Source of the DNA: Flavobacteriaceae bacterium UBA2000
Lineage (GTDB): Bacteria; Bacteroidota; Bacteroidia; Flavobacteriales; Flavobacteriaceae
DNA length: 27,035 bases
Reading direction: 5' to 3'
Assembly: GCA_002335345.1 (NCBI GenBank)
Contig: DDCS01000097.1
Coordinates: forward strand, 1 to 27,035
Shown: one piece after another, positions 7,384 to 14,828 of the stretch
Numbering within the stretch: position 1 is the first letter of the stretch
Layout: the number at the start of each line of letters is the position of its first letter
Notes under the pieces: model-generated
The model's input: the letters and a program-made list of their open reading frames with translations, nothing else
What the model was told of the DNA's origin: nothing
Databases searched by the model: none
Made by a program: the position numbers and the translations under genes

Positions 7384-7467
7384 TATCCCTCTATAAATCT
7401 AATTTACTCCTATTTAATAGGTTTAGAAATAGCTGAATTAACTGAAAGTGATATGCCTATGGTTTAG
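7384..7467 (+). pseudogene. Tyrosine-recombinase 3' tail, copy 2
   Basis: In frame, SINLIYSYLIGLEIAELTES is followed by DMPMV and TAG. It is aligned codon for codon with copies 1 and 3; by my count 58 of its last 72 bases match copy 3. The nucleophile tyrosine is kept (YSYLIG). It is more diverged than the other two, but the last 17 bases before the stop region (GATATGCCTATGGTTTA) are identical to copy 1. The 57-residue gene on the other strand ends only 3 bases after its stop. Confidence 0.75.
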
Positions 7468-7470
7468 TAA

Positions 7471-7644
7471 TTAAGAGTTGTATATGACAATTGCAGATAT
7501 AAGTGCAGCTAAAATACCTAATATTTCTAGAATTCCAAAAAAGGTTATCCACCTTTTACTTCTCAATTCTTCAGCTTCATTTAATGATATATGGTTATCA
7601 TTATAAAGTTTATCAATTTCATTTGGGTCTATAATATTCTTCAT
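7471..7644 (-). CDS. 57-residue single-span membrane protein
   Basis: ATG at 7644 and TAA at 7471-7473 enclose 57 codons. The N-terminal 30 residues are polar and charged (NIIDPNEIDKLYNDNH, then EAEELRSKRW), followed by one hydrophobic helix (ITFFGILEILGILAALISAI) and a short tail VIYNS. This is a small membrane protein with the charged part probably in the cytoplasm. It sits directly against recombinase-tail copy 2, convergent with it, in the same arrangement as the lipoprotein gene at copy 1. The family is unknown. The clear charged-then-hydrophobic layout argues that it is a real gene. Confidence 0.55.
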   Translation of the reverse strand: MKNIIDPNEIDKLYNDNHISLNEAEELRSKRWITFFGILEILGILAALISAIVIYNS

Positions 7645-7667
7645 AAGATTTTTTCAAATATAATTAA

Positions 7668-7844
7668 TTCCTAACAACTGACTTTATAATTAAAGGGATA
7701 TTGGCTATAGAAATATTTAAGAGAACAGGGTCATTAACCAAGCTACAGAAAGCTATGGGACATTCATCTATTAATGTAAGTTTAACCTATTTAAGAGGTT
7801 TAGAAGTAGCTGAATTAAAGGAGGAGGATATGCATATGGTTTAG
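7668..7844 (+). pseudogene. Tyrosine-recombinase 3' tail, copy 3 (longest)
   Basis: The frame is open from 7668, and the recombinase match is clear from about 7701: LAIEIFKRTGSLTKLQKAMG, then HSSINVSLTYLRGLEVAELK and EEDMHMV with TAG at 7842-7844. It contains the GH motif and the nucleophile tyrosine of the catalytic domain but lacks the HxxR box that should lie just before, so it is a dead fragment of about 48 codons. It shows that the shorter copies 1 and 2 come from recombinase genes. The intergenic DNA to its right (7845-7978) holds no gene. Confidence 0.85.
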
Positions 7845-7978
7845 TATACATTTAATAACTTTTAGCCAAACAATCTCAATCTGAGTTTTTAATAAAGGCA
7901 ATTAAATACTTCTAAATCCTCCCCAAAACAGTTCGACTTTAATCCCTTTGGTTCCTCTCTATTGTTCAGAATTACACC

Positions 7979-8335
7979 TCAAAATAGGGTTTTAGATGAA
8001 AATACTTGCTGATTTAAAATAAAGAATTGAAGGATACATAATCCAAAAAAAACTTTATCTGCTTTAAGTACAACTTTAAACAAATTAAAATAATTAAGAA
8101 TCGGTTTGATTATTAAAAAAGTCAATAAGACTATTGACATAAAGTTAATTTTAAGTGCACTTAAAAAGTTCAATTTAATTATTTCTTCAAATGATCTTGT
8201 AATACCACAAAAAGGACATTTTAAATCAATTATCTTTTCAAATAGACAGAAATGAGGAATATATGCACCTTTGAAATATAGATATAAACCAATTACTCCT
8301 ATTACAAGTAAAGAACGATACTTTTTAAAAATCAT
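7979..8335 (-). CDS. DUF2752 family membrane protein
   Basis: A 118-residue protein with the family signature CPFCGITRSFEEI (Cys40, Cys43, Arg47). It has a hydrophobic N-terminal helix (LLVIGVIGLYLYF) and two further membrane helices (INFMSIVLLTFLII and KVFFGLCILQFFIL). The family is widespread, small and of unknown function; the CxxC pair may bind a metal or be redox active. It starts at an ATG at 8335, lies 134 bp right of recombinase-tail copy 3 and converges on it. The length is typical. A gene for another CxxC membrane protein lies upstream on the same strand. Confidence 0.85.
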   Translation of the reverse strand: MIFKKYRSLLVIGVIGLYLYFKGAYIPHFCLFEKIIDLKCPFCGITRSFEEIIKLNFLSALKINFMSIVLLTFLIIKPILNYFNLFKVVLKADKVFFGLCILQFFILNQQVFSSKTLF

Positions 8336-8545
8336 TTGTGATTAAAAATAATTCAAAACCATTTTATTCTTGATTTGGAGTAATAAAAATTAATAAGCCA
8401 AATGAAAAAACACAACCCCAATCAACCAACAAAAAAGATTGGAATTAAAAGAGTATATAAATTTAAATGAATTTCCTTTTTTGTATTTATGCAAACATTT
8501 ACTGTGGTTTTTAAAATATAAAAGGTCTATTTTTTGTACAAATTG
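8336..8545 (-). other. Intergenic stretch with an in-frame open extension
   Basis: Between the zinc-ribbon gene and the DUF2752 gene the minus strand stays open for about 51 codons directly after the TAA of the zinc-ribbon gene, in the same frame, to a second TAA. The sequence ends in a hydrophobic stretch (NLFCWLIGVVFFHLAY) with no ATG. It may be a C-terminal part cut off by a new stop codon, or chance. The plus-strand ATG frame over the same bases does not look coding. Confidence 0.25.
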
Positions 8546-8710
8546 TTATTGCCAAGTAAAGCTACAAGAAGAACAAACAGATGGTTTTTTATCCGCTAAA
8601 AGTGCTAGTAACCCTAATGGGAAGAAACAAATAGCTACAACTATTTGCCAAGTTTGATAACCTCCTTTTTGAGTGGGTTTTGTGCATTTAGGACAACTTA
8701 CTACTGACAT
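8546..8710 (-). CDS. 54-residue zinc-ribbon membrane protein
   Basis: ATG at 8710 and TAA at 8546-8548 give 54 residues. A CPKC pair (Cys6, Cys9) and a CSSC pair (Cys46, Cys49) surround one hydrophobic helix (WQIVVAICFFPLGLLALLA). This pattern of split zinc knuckles bringing both ends of a hairpin together resembles the small BRI3/I3-type and double zinc-ribbon membrane proteins. The reading frame is certain because all four cysteines and the helix agree. It lies upstream of the DUF2752 gene on the same strand. In Bacteroidota such small membrane proteins often accompany DUF2752, so they may act together. The function is unknown. Confidence 0.7.
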   Translation of the reverse strand: MSVVSCPKCTKPTQKGGYQTWQIVVAICFFPLGLLALLADKKPSVCSSCSFTWQ

Positions 8711-8786
8711 AATTTTAATTTTTTTTAGTTAATCATTTTGCAATATAAAGAAACTAAAGTTACTATTTGTTCTTTTTTTTTAAAAA

Positions 8787-8814
8787 TTTAATAATTTAAT
8801 AATTTAATAATTTA
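8787..8814. repeat. Short tandem repeat, TTTAATAA units
   Basis: Three and a half copies of the 8-base unit TTTAATAA lie exactly at the place where the Nramp reading frame stops looking like a transporter. This may mark the right-hand junction of the accessory island or be slippage in AT-rich DNA. Confidence 0.6.
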
Positions 8815-9188
8815 CTCCCCATATTTAAAAGTGATCTTCCAAAAATAGTTTCCAAGCCTAAAATTCCTCCACTAATATTTCCTGCTTCATATGCGGCATT
8901 TCCGACAACAATAGCTCCTAAAATCAAAAGTGTTACAAAATGTTTGACAAAGGGAATTTTAATTTCTTCTCGAATCACTTCAGACAGTCCTTTTTGAGAA
9001 ATGACTCCTAATCTTGCCGCCATTTCCTGTAAAACAACCGTTGCAATTACAGAAAGTAACATTGCCCATAAAAGGTTAAAACCAAAATTAACACCAGCTA
9101 TGGTACATATTGTCACCGTTCCTGGACCTATAAAAGCAGCTGCAACTAAAGTTCCTGGACCGATATTTTTAAACCATTTTTTTATCAT
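8796..9188 (-). pseudogene. N-terminal fragment of an Nramp-type metal transporter gene
   Basis: The first roughly 120 residues are a clear Nramp family N-terminus: NIGPGTLVAAAFIGPGTVTI corresponds to transmembrane helix 1, followed by NFGFNLLWAMLLSVIATVVL and QEMAARLGV. The usual helix-1 motif DPGN reads GPGT, as in divergent Nramp-related proteins that may not carry manganese or iron. A whole transporter has about 400 residues or more and 11 helices, but this frame ends after 130, the last dozen residues (NMGSKLLNY) being unrelated sequence leading into a TTTAATAA repeat. The 3' two thirds have been lost, so it is almost surely inactive. The start at ATG 9188 is intact. Confidence 0.85.
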
Positions 9189-9223
9189 TTCTTAAAATTA
9201 TGCTTTAAAGATACTTTAATAAT

Positions 9224-9250
9224 ATAAAAAACACCTCTAAAGGAGGTGTT
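9224..9250 (-). terminator. Rho-independent terminator of pckA
   Basis: Read on the minus strand, AACACCTC and GAGGTGTT form a perfect 8-bp stem with a CTTTA loop, followed by a T run. It lies 28 bp after the pckA stop codon, which is the classical position. Confidence 0.9.
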
Positions 9251-9277
9251 CTATCGACTAACAAGTATAAAATCTTG

Positions 9278-10888
9278 CTACAATGCATAACGTTGTGGTC
9301 CTCCCCTTCGGATTTCTTCGCTTGCTAAATCTTCAAATTGTTTAAAGTTTATACGAAATGCATTGGATAGTTTAAAGGCTGTTTTGTAGTAAGCTGCATC
9401 ATTGTTCCAGGTAGCTCTTGGACTTAACAATTCAGAGGGCACTCCTGGACAAGTTCTTGGTTGTGCAACTCCAAAAACAGAATGTATGTGGTAATTTTCA
9501 TAGGTATAATTTCCTAAATCTCCGTTTAAAACTGCAGAAATCATAGCTCTAGTATATTTTAGCGACATTCTTCTTCCTACTCCGTATTGACCTCCAGACC
9601 AGCCGGTATTGATCAACCAAACATTGACGCCTGCTTCCTGCATTTTCTCACTTAGCATTTCTGCATATCGTGTAGGGTGTAAAGGCATAAAAGGGGCCCC
9701 AAAACAGGCTGAAAAACTTGGCGTTGGTTCGGTAACTCCTGCTTCTGTTCCCGCAACTTTTGCCGTATATCCAGAAATAAAATGATAAGCAGCTTGGCTT
9801 GGAGTTAGTTTAGAGATGGGAGGTAAAACACCAAAAGCATCGGCTGTTAAGAAAAATATATTTTTTGGATTTTTACCTATTGACGGTGTTTGAATATTTT
9901 TGATATGGTCAATCGGGTAACTTACTCTTGTGTTTTGTGTAATAGCAGTATCTGAAAAATCGACCGCTCCATTACTATCTAGGACAACATTTTCTAAAAT
10001 AGCGCCTTTTTTAATCGCTGCATAAATTTCTGGCTCTTGCTTTTGCGATAAATGAATCACCTTTGCATAACAACCTCCTTCAAAATTAAAAACGGTATTT
10101 TCTGCGGTCCAACCATGTTCATCATCACCAATTAAGCTTCTGTTTGGATCCGTTGATAAGGTGGTTTTTCCGGTTCCAGAAAGTCCAAAGAAAATAGCGG
10201 TATCTCCATCTTTACCAATATTAGCTGAACAATGCATTGGCAATGTCTTTTTAAAGACTGGAAGAATAAAATTTAGTGCAGAAAATATGCCTTTTTTAAT
10301 TTCACCGGTATAACCTGTGCCTCCAATTAGGGCAACTTTCTTTGTAAAATTTAAAATTGCAAAATTATGTTGGCGGGTCCCATCTTCTTCTGGGTCTGCC
10401 ATAAAACCAGGTGCATTGATGATTGTCCATTCTGGAGAAAAATCTTCTAGTTCAGATGCTGTTGGGCGCAAAAACATATTGTATGCAAACATATTACTCC
10501 AAGGATATTCATTGACAACCCGAAGGGACAGTTTATAGTTTTCATCTGCACAGGCAAAGGAATCTCTCACAAAAATTTCTTTCCCAGAAAGGTAATTGGT
10601 AACTTTGTGATAAAGCGTATCAAACTTATCAGCATCGAATGGTATGTTTATATCACTCCACCAAACTTCGTCTTTTGTTACCGCATCTTTGACAATAAAA
10701 CGATCCTTTGGAGATCTTCCCGTAAATTCCCCCGTATTAACAGCAATTGCTCCTAATGAGGTAGTTCTTCCTTGTTTTTTTTCAATAGTCAATGCATGTA
10801 ATTCATCAGAGGTTAATTGATAACGAATGGATGCATTTTTGATTCCTAAATTAATGAACGAAATCGATTTCGTTTTTAAATCTGTCAT
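9278..10888 (-). CDS. pckA: Phosphoenolpyruvate carboxykinase (ATP)
   Basis: A complete 536-residue ATP-dependent enzyme. It converts oxaloacetate to phosphoenolpyruvate and CO2 at the start of gluconeogenesis in the cytoplasm. Visible motifs are the substrate-binding FTGRSPKDRF (about residues 55-64), the P-loop GLSGTGKTT (235-243), the metal- and phosphate-binding RSLIGDDEHGW (250-260) and the later RVSYPIDHI. The length is right for the ATP type. It has its own probable promoter element (TAATTTTG, 10916-10923) and a strong terminator, so it is probably a single-gene unit although the DUF423 gene lies upstream on the same strand. Confidence 0.98.
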   Translation of the reverse strand: MTDLKTKSISFINLGIKNASIRYQLTSDELHALTIEKKQGRTTSLGAIAVNTGEFTGRSPKDRFIVKDAVTKDEVWWSDINIPFDADKFDTLYHKVTNYLSGKEIFVRDSFACADENYKLSLRVVNEYPWSNMFAYNMFLRPTASELEDFSPEWTIINAPGFMADPEEDGTRQHNFAILNFTKKVALIGGTGYTGEIKKGIFSALNFILPVFKKTLPMHCSANIGKDGDTAIFFGLSGTGKTTLSTDPNRSLIGDDEHGWTAENTVFNFEGGCYAKVIHLSQKQEPEIYAAIKKGAILENVVLDSNGAVDFSDTAITQNTRVSYPIDHIKNIQTPSIGKNPKNIFFLTADAFGVLPPISKLTPSQAAYHFISGYTAKVAGTEAGVTEPTPSFSACFGAPFMPLHPTRYAEMLSEKMQEAGVNVWLINTGWSGGQYGVGRRMSLKYTRAMISAVLNGDLGNYTYENYHIHSVFGVAQPRTCPGVPSELLSPRATWNNDAAYYKTAFKLSNAFRINFKQFEDLASEEIRRGGPQRYAL

Positions 10889-10915
10889 CTATTTTATTTT
10901 AAAGTTTGTTGGCTT

Positions 10916-10923
10916 CAAAATTA
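10916..10923 (-). promoter_or_regulatory. Probable -7 promoter element of pckA
   Basis: TAATTTTG on the minus strand fits the Bacteroidota TANNTTTG consensus 27 bases upstream of the pckA ATG, giving a leader of about 20 bases. The partner TTG element at -33 is not clear, so the call is moderate. Confidence 0.4.
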
Positions 10924-10972
10924 CATAATATTTTAGAATCGACTTGTTATTTAATAGCGAATTAATGATTTA

Positions 10973-11353
10973 TTACTTTTTGCGTAATTTGTTTAAAAAT
11001 ATCACAATCAATAAACTCCAGCCTGCGATTAAAAATAGCCCACCCAATGGGGTTATAAACCAAATTGATTTTGCCGTAATCCGTGTCAGTTGGAGTAGGT
11101 ATATCGACCCTGAAAACAGGAAAACCCCAGCAAAAAATAAGGAACTGATCTTGTTCTTTTGAGTTGTTGAAAACCCGTCGTAAGTATTGACAAATAACAA
11201 TACAATGACATGATACATCTGATAGCGCACCGCCGTTTCAAAGCTTAAAAGTTGTGCTGAACTCAGTATTTCTTTCAGAGCATGTGCTCCAAAAGCCCCT
11301 AATATGACGGCGACCAATCCTAAAAAACAAGTAATTACTAAATTTTTAAACAT
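10973..11353 (-). CDS. DUF423 family inner-membrane protein
   Basis: A 126-residue protein with four predicted membrane helices and the family signature VILGAFGAHALKEILS near the N-terminus (about residues 15-30). The second conserved region RYQMYHVIVLLFVN and the GGLFLIAGWSLL near the C-terminus also fit. Members are found in most bacteria (YwdK, YgdD) and the function is unknown. The ATG at 11353 gives the family length. It is transcribed away from the saccharopine dehydrogenase-like gene; 71 bp separate the two starts, a region that contains the small inverted repeat GACTA-TCT-TAGTC. Confidence 0.92.
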   Translation of the reverse strand: MFKNLVITCFLGLVAVILGAFGAHALKEILSSAQLLSFETAVRYQMYHVIVLLFVNTYDGFSTTQKNKISSLFFAGVFLFSGSIYLLQLTRITAKSIWFITPLGGLFLIAGWSLLIVIFLNKLRKK

Positions 11354-11424
11354 TTTATAGTGTTTCTGTTAAATTTTAAACAATTAGACTATCTTAGTCT
11401 CGTACAAAAATACACGATTTATTT

Positions 11425-12795
11425 ATGAAAAATATATTGATTATTGGTGCTGGGAAGTCAAGTGCTGCTCTAATAAAATACCTTTTGGATAAATCAGATA
11501 CAGAAAAACTACAACTTAGGATTGGTGATATTGCGACTTTATACGCAGAAAAGCTCATTAACAAACACCCAAATGCAACGGCAATTGTATTGGATGTTTT
11601 TAATAAAAAACAGCGAGAAACCGAGATTAAGAAGGCGGATCTTGTAATTTCTATGTTGCCAGCAAGGTTTCACATCGAAGTTGCCAAAGATTGCATTACC
11701 TTCAAAAAACATATGGTCACTGCGTCCTATATTTCTAGGGAGATGAAGGCATTAGATAGTCAAGTAAAAGAAAATGGACTGGTCTTTATGAACGAAATTG
11801 GGTTGGATCCAGGAATTGACCATATGAGCGCTATGCAAGTTATTGACCGTATTAAAAGCAATGGTGGAAAAATGTTATTGTTCGAGTCTTTTTGTGGTGG
11901 AATCGTTGCACCTGAGAGCGATACCAACTTATGGAATTATAAATTCACGTGGAACCCACGAAATGTAGTATTGGCAGGTCAGGGGGGTGCCGCGATGTTT
12001 ATCCAGGAAGGCACCTACAAATACATCCCTTATCATAAATTGTTTCGAAGAACGGAGTTTTTAAAAATAAACGATAGTGGCAATTTCGAAGCCTATGCCA
12101 ATAGAGATTCACTGAAATACAGGAGTGTCTATGGACTGGATGACATTCCAACAATGTACCGAGGAACCATTCGAAAAGTAGGTTTTTCTAGAGCTTGGAA
12201 TATTTTTGTCCAGTTGGGAATGACTGATGATTCCTATACCATTCAAAATTCAGAAAATATGAGTTATCGTGATTTTGTAAATTTATTTCTCGCCTACTCT
12301 CCTTCTGACTCAGTAGAATTGAAACTACGTTCTTATTTGAAGATTGATCAAGATGATTTGATGTGGGCAAAATTGGTAGAATTGGATATTTTCAATGCAG
12401 AAAAGAAAATTGAACTCAAAAATGCAACGCCTGCACAAATGCTGCAAAAAATTCTAGAAGATGCATGGACTTTAGATGCCGATGACAAAGACATGATTGT
12501 AATGCAACATCTTTTTGGATATGAGCTTCATGGAGTAAAAAAACAAATTGAAAGTAGCTTTGTTGTGAAGGGGGGAAATCAAATCTACACCGCCATGGCT
12601 AAAACGGTTGGACTGCCGGTTGCAATTGCTGCTTTAAAAATTTTAAAAAAAGAAATCAAAACTCCAGGAGTACAATTGCCAATAACCAAGGAAGTCTATG
12701 AACCAATTTTGAAAGAATTGGAAGAGTACGGTATTGTTTTTAAAGAAAAAAACGTACCCTATCTTGGGTACAACCCAAACAATGTAAGAGGGTAA
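11425..12795 (+). CDS. Saccharopine dehydrogenase family protein
   Basis: A 456-residue NAD(P)-dependent oxidoreductase. It opens with a Rossmann fold (KNILIIGAGKSSAALIKYLL), has ADLVISMLPARFHIEVAKDC in the middle of the fold, and carries the substrate-domain signature FMNEIGLDPGIDHMSAMQVI (about residues 128-147) followed by FESFCGGIVAPES. This is the layout of bacterial lysine-ketoglutarate reductase/saccharopine dehydrogenase, the first or second step of lysine breakdown. Relatives can act on other substrates, so the reaction is probable rather than certain. The length is normal. Its stop lies 1 bp from the stop of the convergent trmN6. Confidence 0.92.
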   Translation: MKNILIIGAGKSSAALIKYLLDKSDTEKLQLRIGDIATLYAEKLINKHPNATAIVLDVFNKKQRETEIKKADLVISMLPARFHIEVAKDCITFKKHMVTASYISREMKALDSQVKENGLVFMNEIGLDPGIDHMSAMQVIDRIKSNGGKMLLFESFCGGIVAPESDTNLWNYKFTWNPRNVVLAGQGGAAMFIQEGTYKYIPYHKLFRRTEFLKINDSGNFEAYANRDSLKYRSVYGLDDIPTMYRGTIRKVGFSRAWNIFVQLGMTDDSYTIQNSENMSYRDFVNLFLAYSPSDSVELKLRSYLKIDQDDLMWAKLVELDIFNAEKKIELKNATPAQMLQKILEDAWTLDADDKDMIVMQHLFGYELHGVKKQIESSFVVKGGNQIYTAMAKTVGLPVAIAALKILKKEIKTPGVQLPITKEVYEPILKELEEYGIVFKEKNVPYLGYNPNNVRG

Positions 12796-12796
12796 A

Positions 12797-13564
12797 TTAC
12801 ATTTTCAAATAAAAATCTTTCGTCAAATTCATATATGCTTGTGTATATCGATGACGAATGACTTCTATGGTTAATGTGGTCGCTAGTGGTTCATTTGAAT
12901 GTAGCGAAAACTCAAGTAAACTTCTTTTAATTGCTGCCGTTGCAGTTCCTCTAACGTGACAAACACGGTGTAAAAACAAGTGATATTTTGCTGCCAATTT
13001 TATAAAATAAGCCTCCTCTTTATAAGGGATAATGGTTGTGAAAACCCCATTCTCAGAAATAATTTTGGAAACCCCTTTCAATAAATTTTCAAAAGATAAA
13101 GCCGAAGCAAATCGCGCTTTATTTCTTGCCGCATTTTTGGTCTCAAAGTCATCGGTGTAAAAGGGTGGATTTGAGATGATCAAATCATAAGTTGCTGCTT
13201 CCGCTGCGATTTCGTTTGCAAATTCTTGAAAACTGGCATGATATCCATACAGGCGATCGGCCCAATGAGAGCCTTCAAAATTCTGCACCGTTTGCTCATA
13301 CGCATTCTCATCAATCTCAACAGCATCGATGGTCATCGCATCACAACGTTGGGCCAACATCAAAGCAATAAGCCCTGTACCTGCTCCAATATCTAAAACA
13401 GTATCCGGATCATTTTCTATAGAACTCCAAGCACCTAACAAGACGCCATCTGTTCCCACTTTCATGGCAGTTTTATCTTGATGAATTGTAAATTCTTTAA
13501 ATTGGAATGGTTTTGACAATGTCAATCTGGGTTTTAAACGAAAAAGTTCTGCGAAATGAAACAC
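12797..13564 (-). CDS. trmN6: tRNA1(Val) (adenine37-N6)-methyltransferase
   Basis: A class I SAM methyltransferase that methylates N6 of adenine 37 of tRNA-Val. The start of the conserved domain FQFKEFTIHQDKTAMKVGTD (about residues 21-40) is the family hallmark. The SAM-binding motif is VLDIGAGTGLIALMLAQ and the catalytic motif IISNPPFY. The frame starts at ATG 13564, giving 255 residues. Relatives often start nearer the FQFK motif, so a TTG start about 13-16 residues further in is possible. It lies just downstream of tRNA-Ser on the same strand and may be transcribed with it. Confidence 0.9.
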   Translation of the reverse strand: MFHFAELFRLKPRLTLSKPFQFKEFTIHQDKTAMKVGTDGVLLGAWSSIENDPDTVLDIGAGTGLIALMLAQRCDAMTIDAVEIDENAYEQTVQNFEGSHWADRLYGYHASFQEFANEIAAEAATYDLIISNPPFYTDDFETKNAARNKARFASALSFENLLKGVSKIISENGVFTTIIPYKEEAYFIKLAAKYHLFLHRVCHVRGTATAAIKRSLLEFSLHSNEPLATTLTIEVIRHRYTQAYMNLTKDFYLKM

Positions 13565-13594
13565 AGAACTTTTTTAAAATTTAGCAATCATTTG

Positions 13595-13679
13595 CAGAGA
13601 GGAAGGGATTCGAACCCTCGATACGTTGCCGTATACACACTTTCCAGGCGTGCGCCTTCGACCACTCGGCCACCTCTCT
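13595..13679 (-). tRNA. tRNA-Ser (anticodon GGA)
   Basis: An 85-base class II tRNA. The acceptor arms AGAGAGG and CCTCTCT pair fully, the D arm is GCCGAGTGG...AAGGC, the anticodon loop CTGGAAA gives GGA (serine UCC/UCU), and a long variable arm (TATACGGCAACGTA) and the T loop TTCGAAT are present. The discriminator is G, as expected for serine. CCA is not encoded: CAA follows. Confidence 0.97.
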
Positions 13680-13802
13680 ATAACTGAATTGTATTATTCA
13701 GGGCCGCAAATATCGCAAAAAAAAGGAGTAGGTCAAGCCTGTAGATTGAATTATGAACAATTTAGTTTGCTCCCCGTGTGCGAAAAATCAGATGCCCTCA
13801 AA

Positions 13803-14828
13803 TTACAGGGTAATTTCACCAGCCAAAGAACGGCCAAATTGTGCACGAACGTAATCACTTCCTTGATCAAAGCTGATTAAATACATCAACTTTGCCAGAG
13901 CAGACTCAGTGGTCATATCGCCTCCTGAAATAACGCCCATGGCCTTGAGCCCCTGAGAAGTCTCGTATAGCCCCTGTTCCACCGATCCTCCGGAGCACTG
14001 GGTGACGTTCACTACAGGAATACCTTTAACGATAATCTCTTGCAGCGCCTCTAGGAACTCCGGAATATTGGGCAGATTACCGCTACCAAAAGTTTCAATA
14101 ACCACCCCCTCTATTCCAGGAGCATTGAGCATATATTTTAATAGGTCTGCGGTCAAACCTGGGAATATTTTTATCAAAATGACCGAGCGATTCATTTGAT
14201 AATGAACCTTAAGTGTTTTGTGCGGGCTGCGCCATAACAAATCCTTGGCCAGGGTCAAATGAACACCGCTTTCGGCCAAAGGTGGATGATTAAAAGAGGC
14301 AAAGGCTTGAAAGTGTTCTGCATTGATTTTTGTGGTGCGATTCCCACGATACAGCTTGTATTCAAAATAAATACACACCTCCTGAATCTGAGGCTCAAGG
14401 TCTTGAGCCATGGCCGCGAGCTGTATGGCCGTAATTAAATTCTCTTTGGCATCGGTGCGTAGGTCGCCTATGGGTAATTGCGAGCCCGTTAAGATAACCG
14501 GCTTGTTCAGGCCTTGAAGCATAAAGCTTAGGGCCGAAGCGGAATAGGCCATGGTATCGCTGCCGTGCAGGACAACAAATCCGTCAGCTTGTGCGTAATG
14601 AGATTCGATAATTTCGGCCATCAAGCCCCAATGCGTGGGACTTAAATTGGAGCTGTCTTGTGGTTCGGACAAAGAAATTGTCTCCATAGTGCAGTCCAAA
14701 AGATTAAGCTCTGGGATCTGCTTTAACAGTTTATCAAAATCAAAAGCCCTTAGGGCTCCAGAGGAAAAATCGCGTATCATACCGATGGTCCCCCCTGTGT
14801 AAACCAATAAAATATGTGGCTTTTTCAT
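13803..14828 (-). CDS. ansA: Type I L-asparaginase, cytoplasmic
   Basis: A 341-residue enzyme that hydrolyses asparagine to aspartate and ammonia. The catalytic threonine motifs are VYTGGTIGMI at the N-terminus and VVLHGSDTMAYSASALSFML near residue 90. The later substrate-binding region TGSQLPIG and the C-terminal domain (GVVIETFGSGNLP, NVTQCSGGSVEQGLY) are complete. There is no signal peptide, so it is the cytoplasmic type. The start codon overlaps the stop of the TatD gene by 4 bases (ATGA), making it the last gene of the sucA-odhB-tatD-ansA run. No terminator is evident in the 123 bp before the tRNA-Ser gene. Confidence 0.95.
   Translation of the reverse strand: MKKPHILLVYTGGTIGMIRDFSSGALRAFDFDKLLKQIPELNLLDCTMETISLSEPQDSSNLSPTHWGLMAEIIESHYAQADGFVVLHGSDTMAYSASALSFMLQGLNKPVILTGSQLPIGDLRTDAKENLITAIQLAAMAQDLEPQIQEVCIYFEYKLYRGNRTTKINAEHFQAFASFNHPPLAESGVHLTLAKDLLWRSPHKTLKVHYQMNRSVILIKIFPGLTADLLKYMLNAPGIEGVVIETFGSGNLPNIPEFLEALQEIIVKGIPVVNVTQCSGGSVEQGLYETSQGLKAMGVISGGDMTTESALAKLMYLISFDQGSDYVRAQFGRSLAGEITL

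Noticed and set aside
6856..7844. CRISPR array or transposon terminal repeats as explanation of the threefold repeat
   Set aside because: Units are irregularly spaced, diverged, all in one direction and read in frame as a recombinase C-terminus; no transposase is present.
8439..8657. Plus-strand open frame of 72 codons over the zinc-ribbon gene
   Set aside because: The minus-strand frame has four properly spaced cysteines and a membrane helix; the plus-strand frame has no such pattern.
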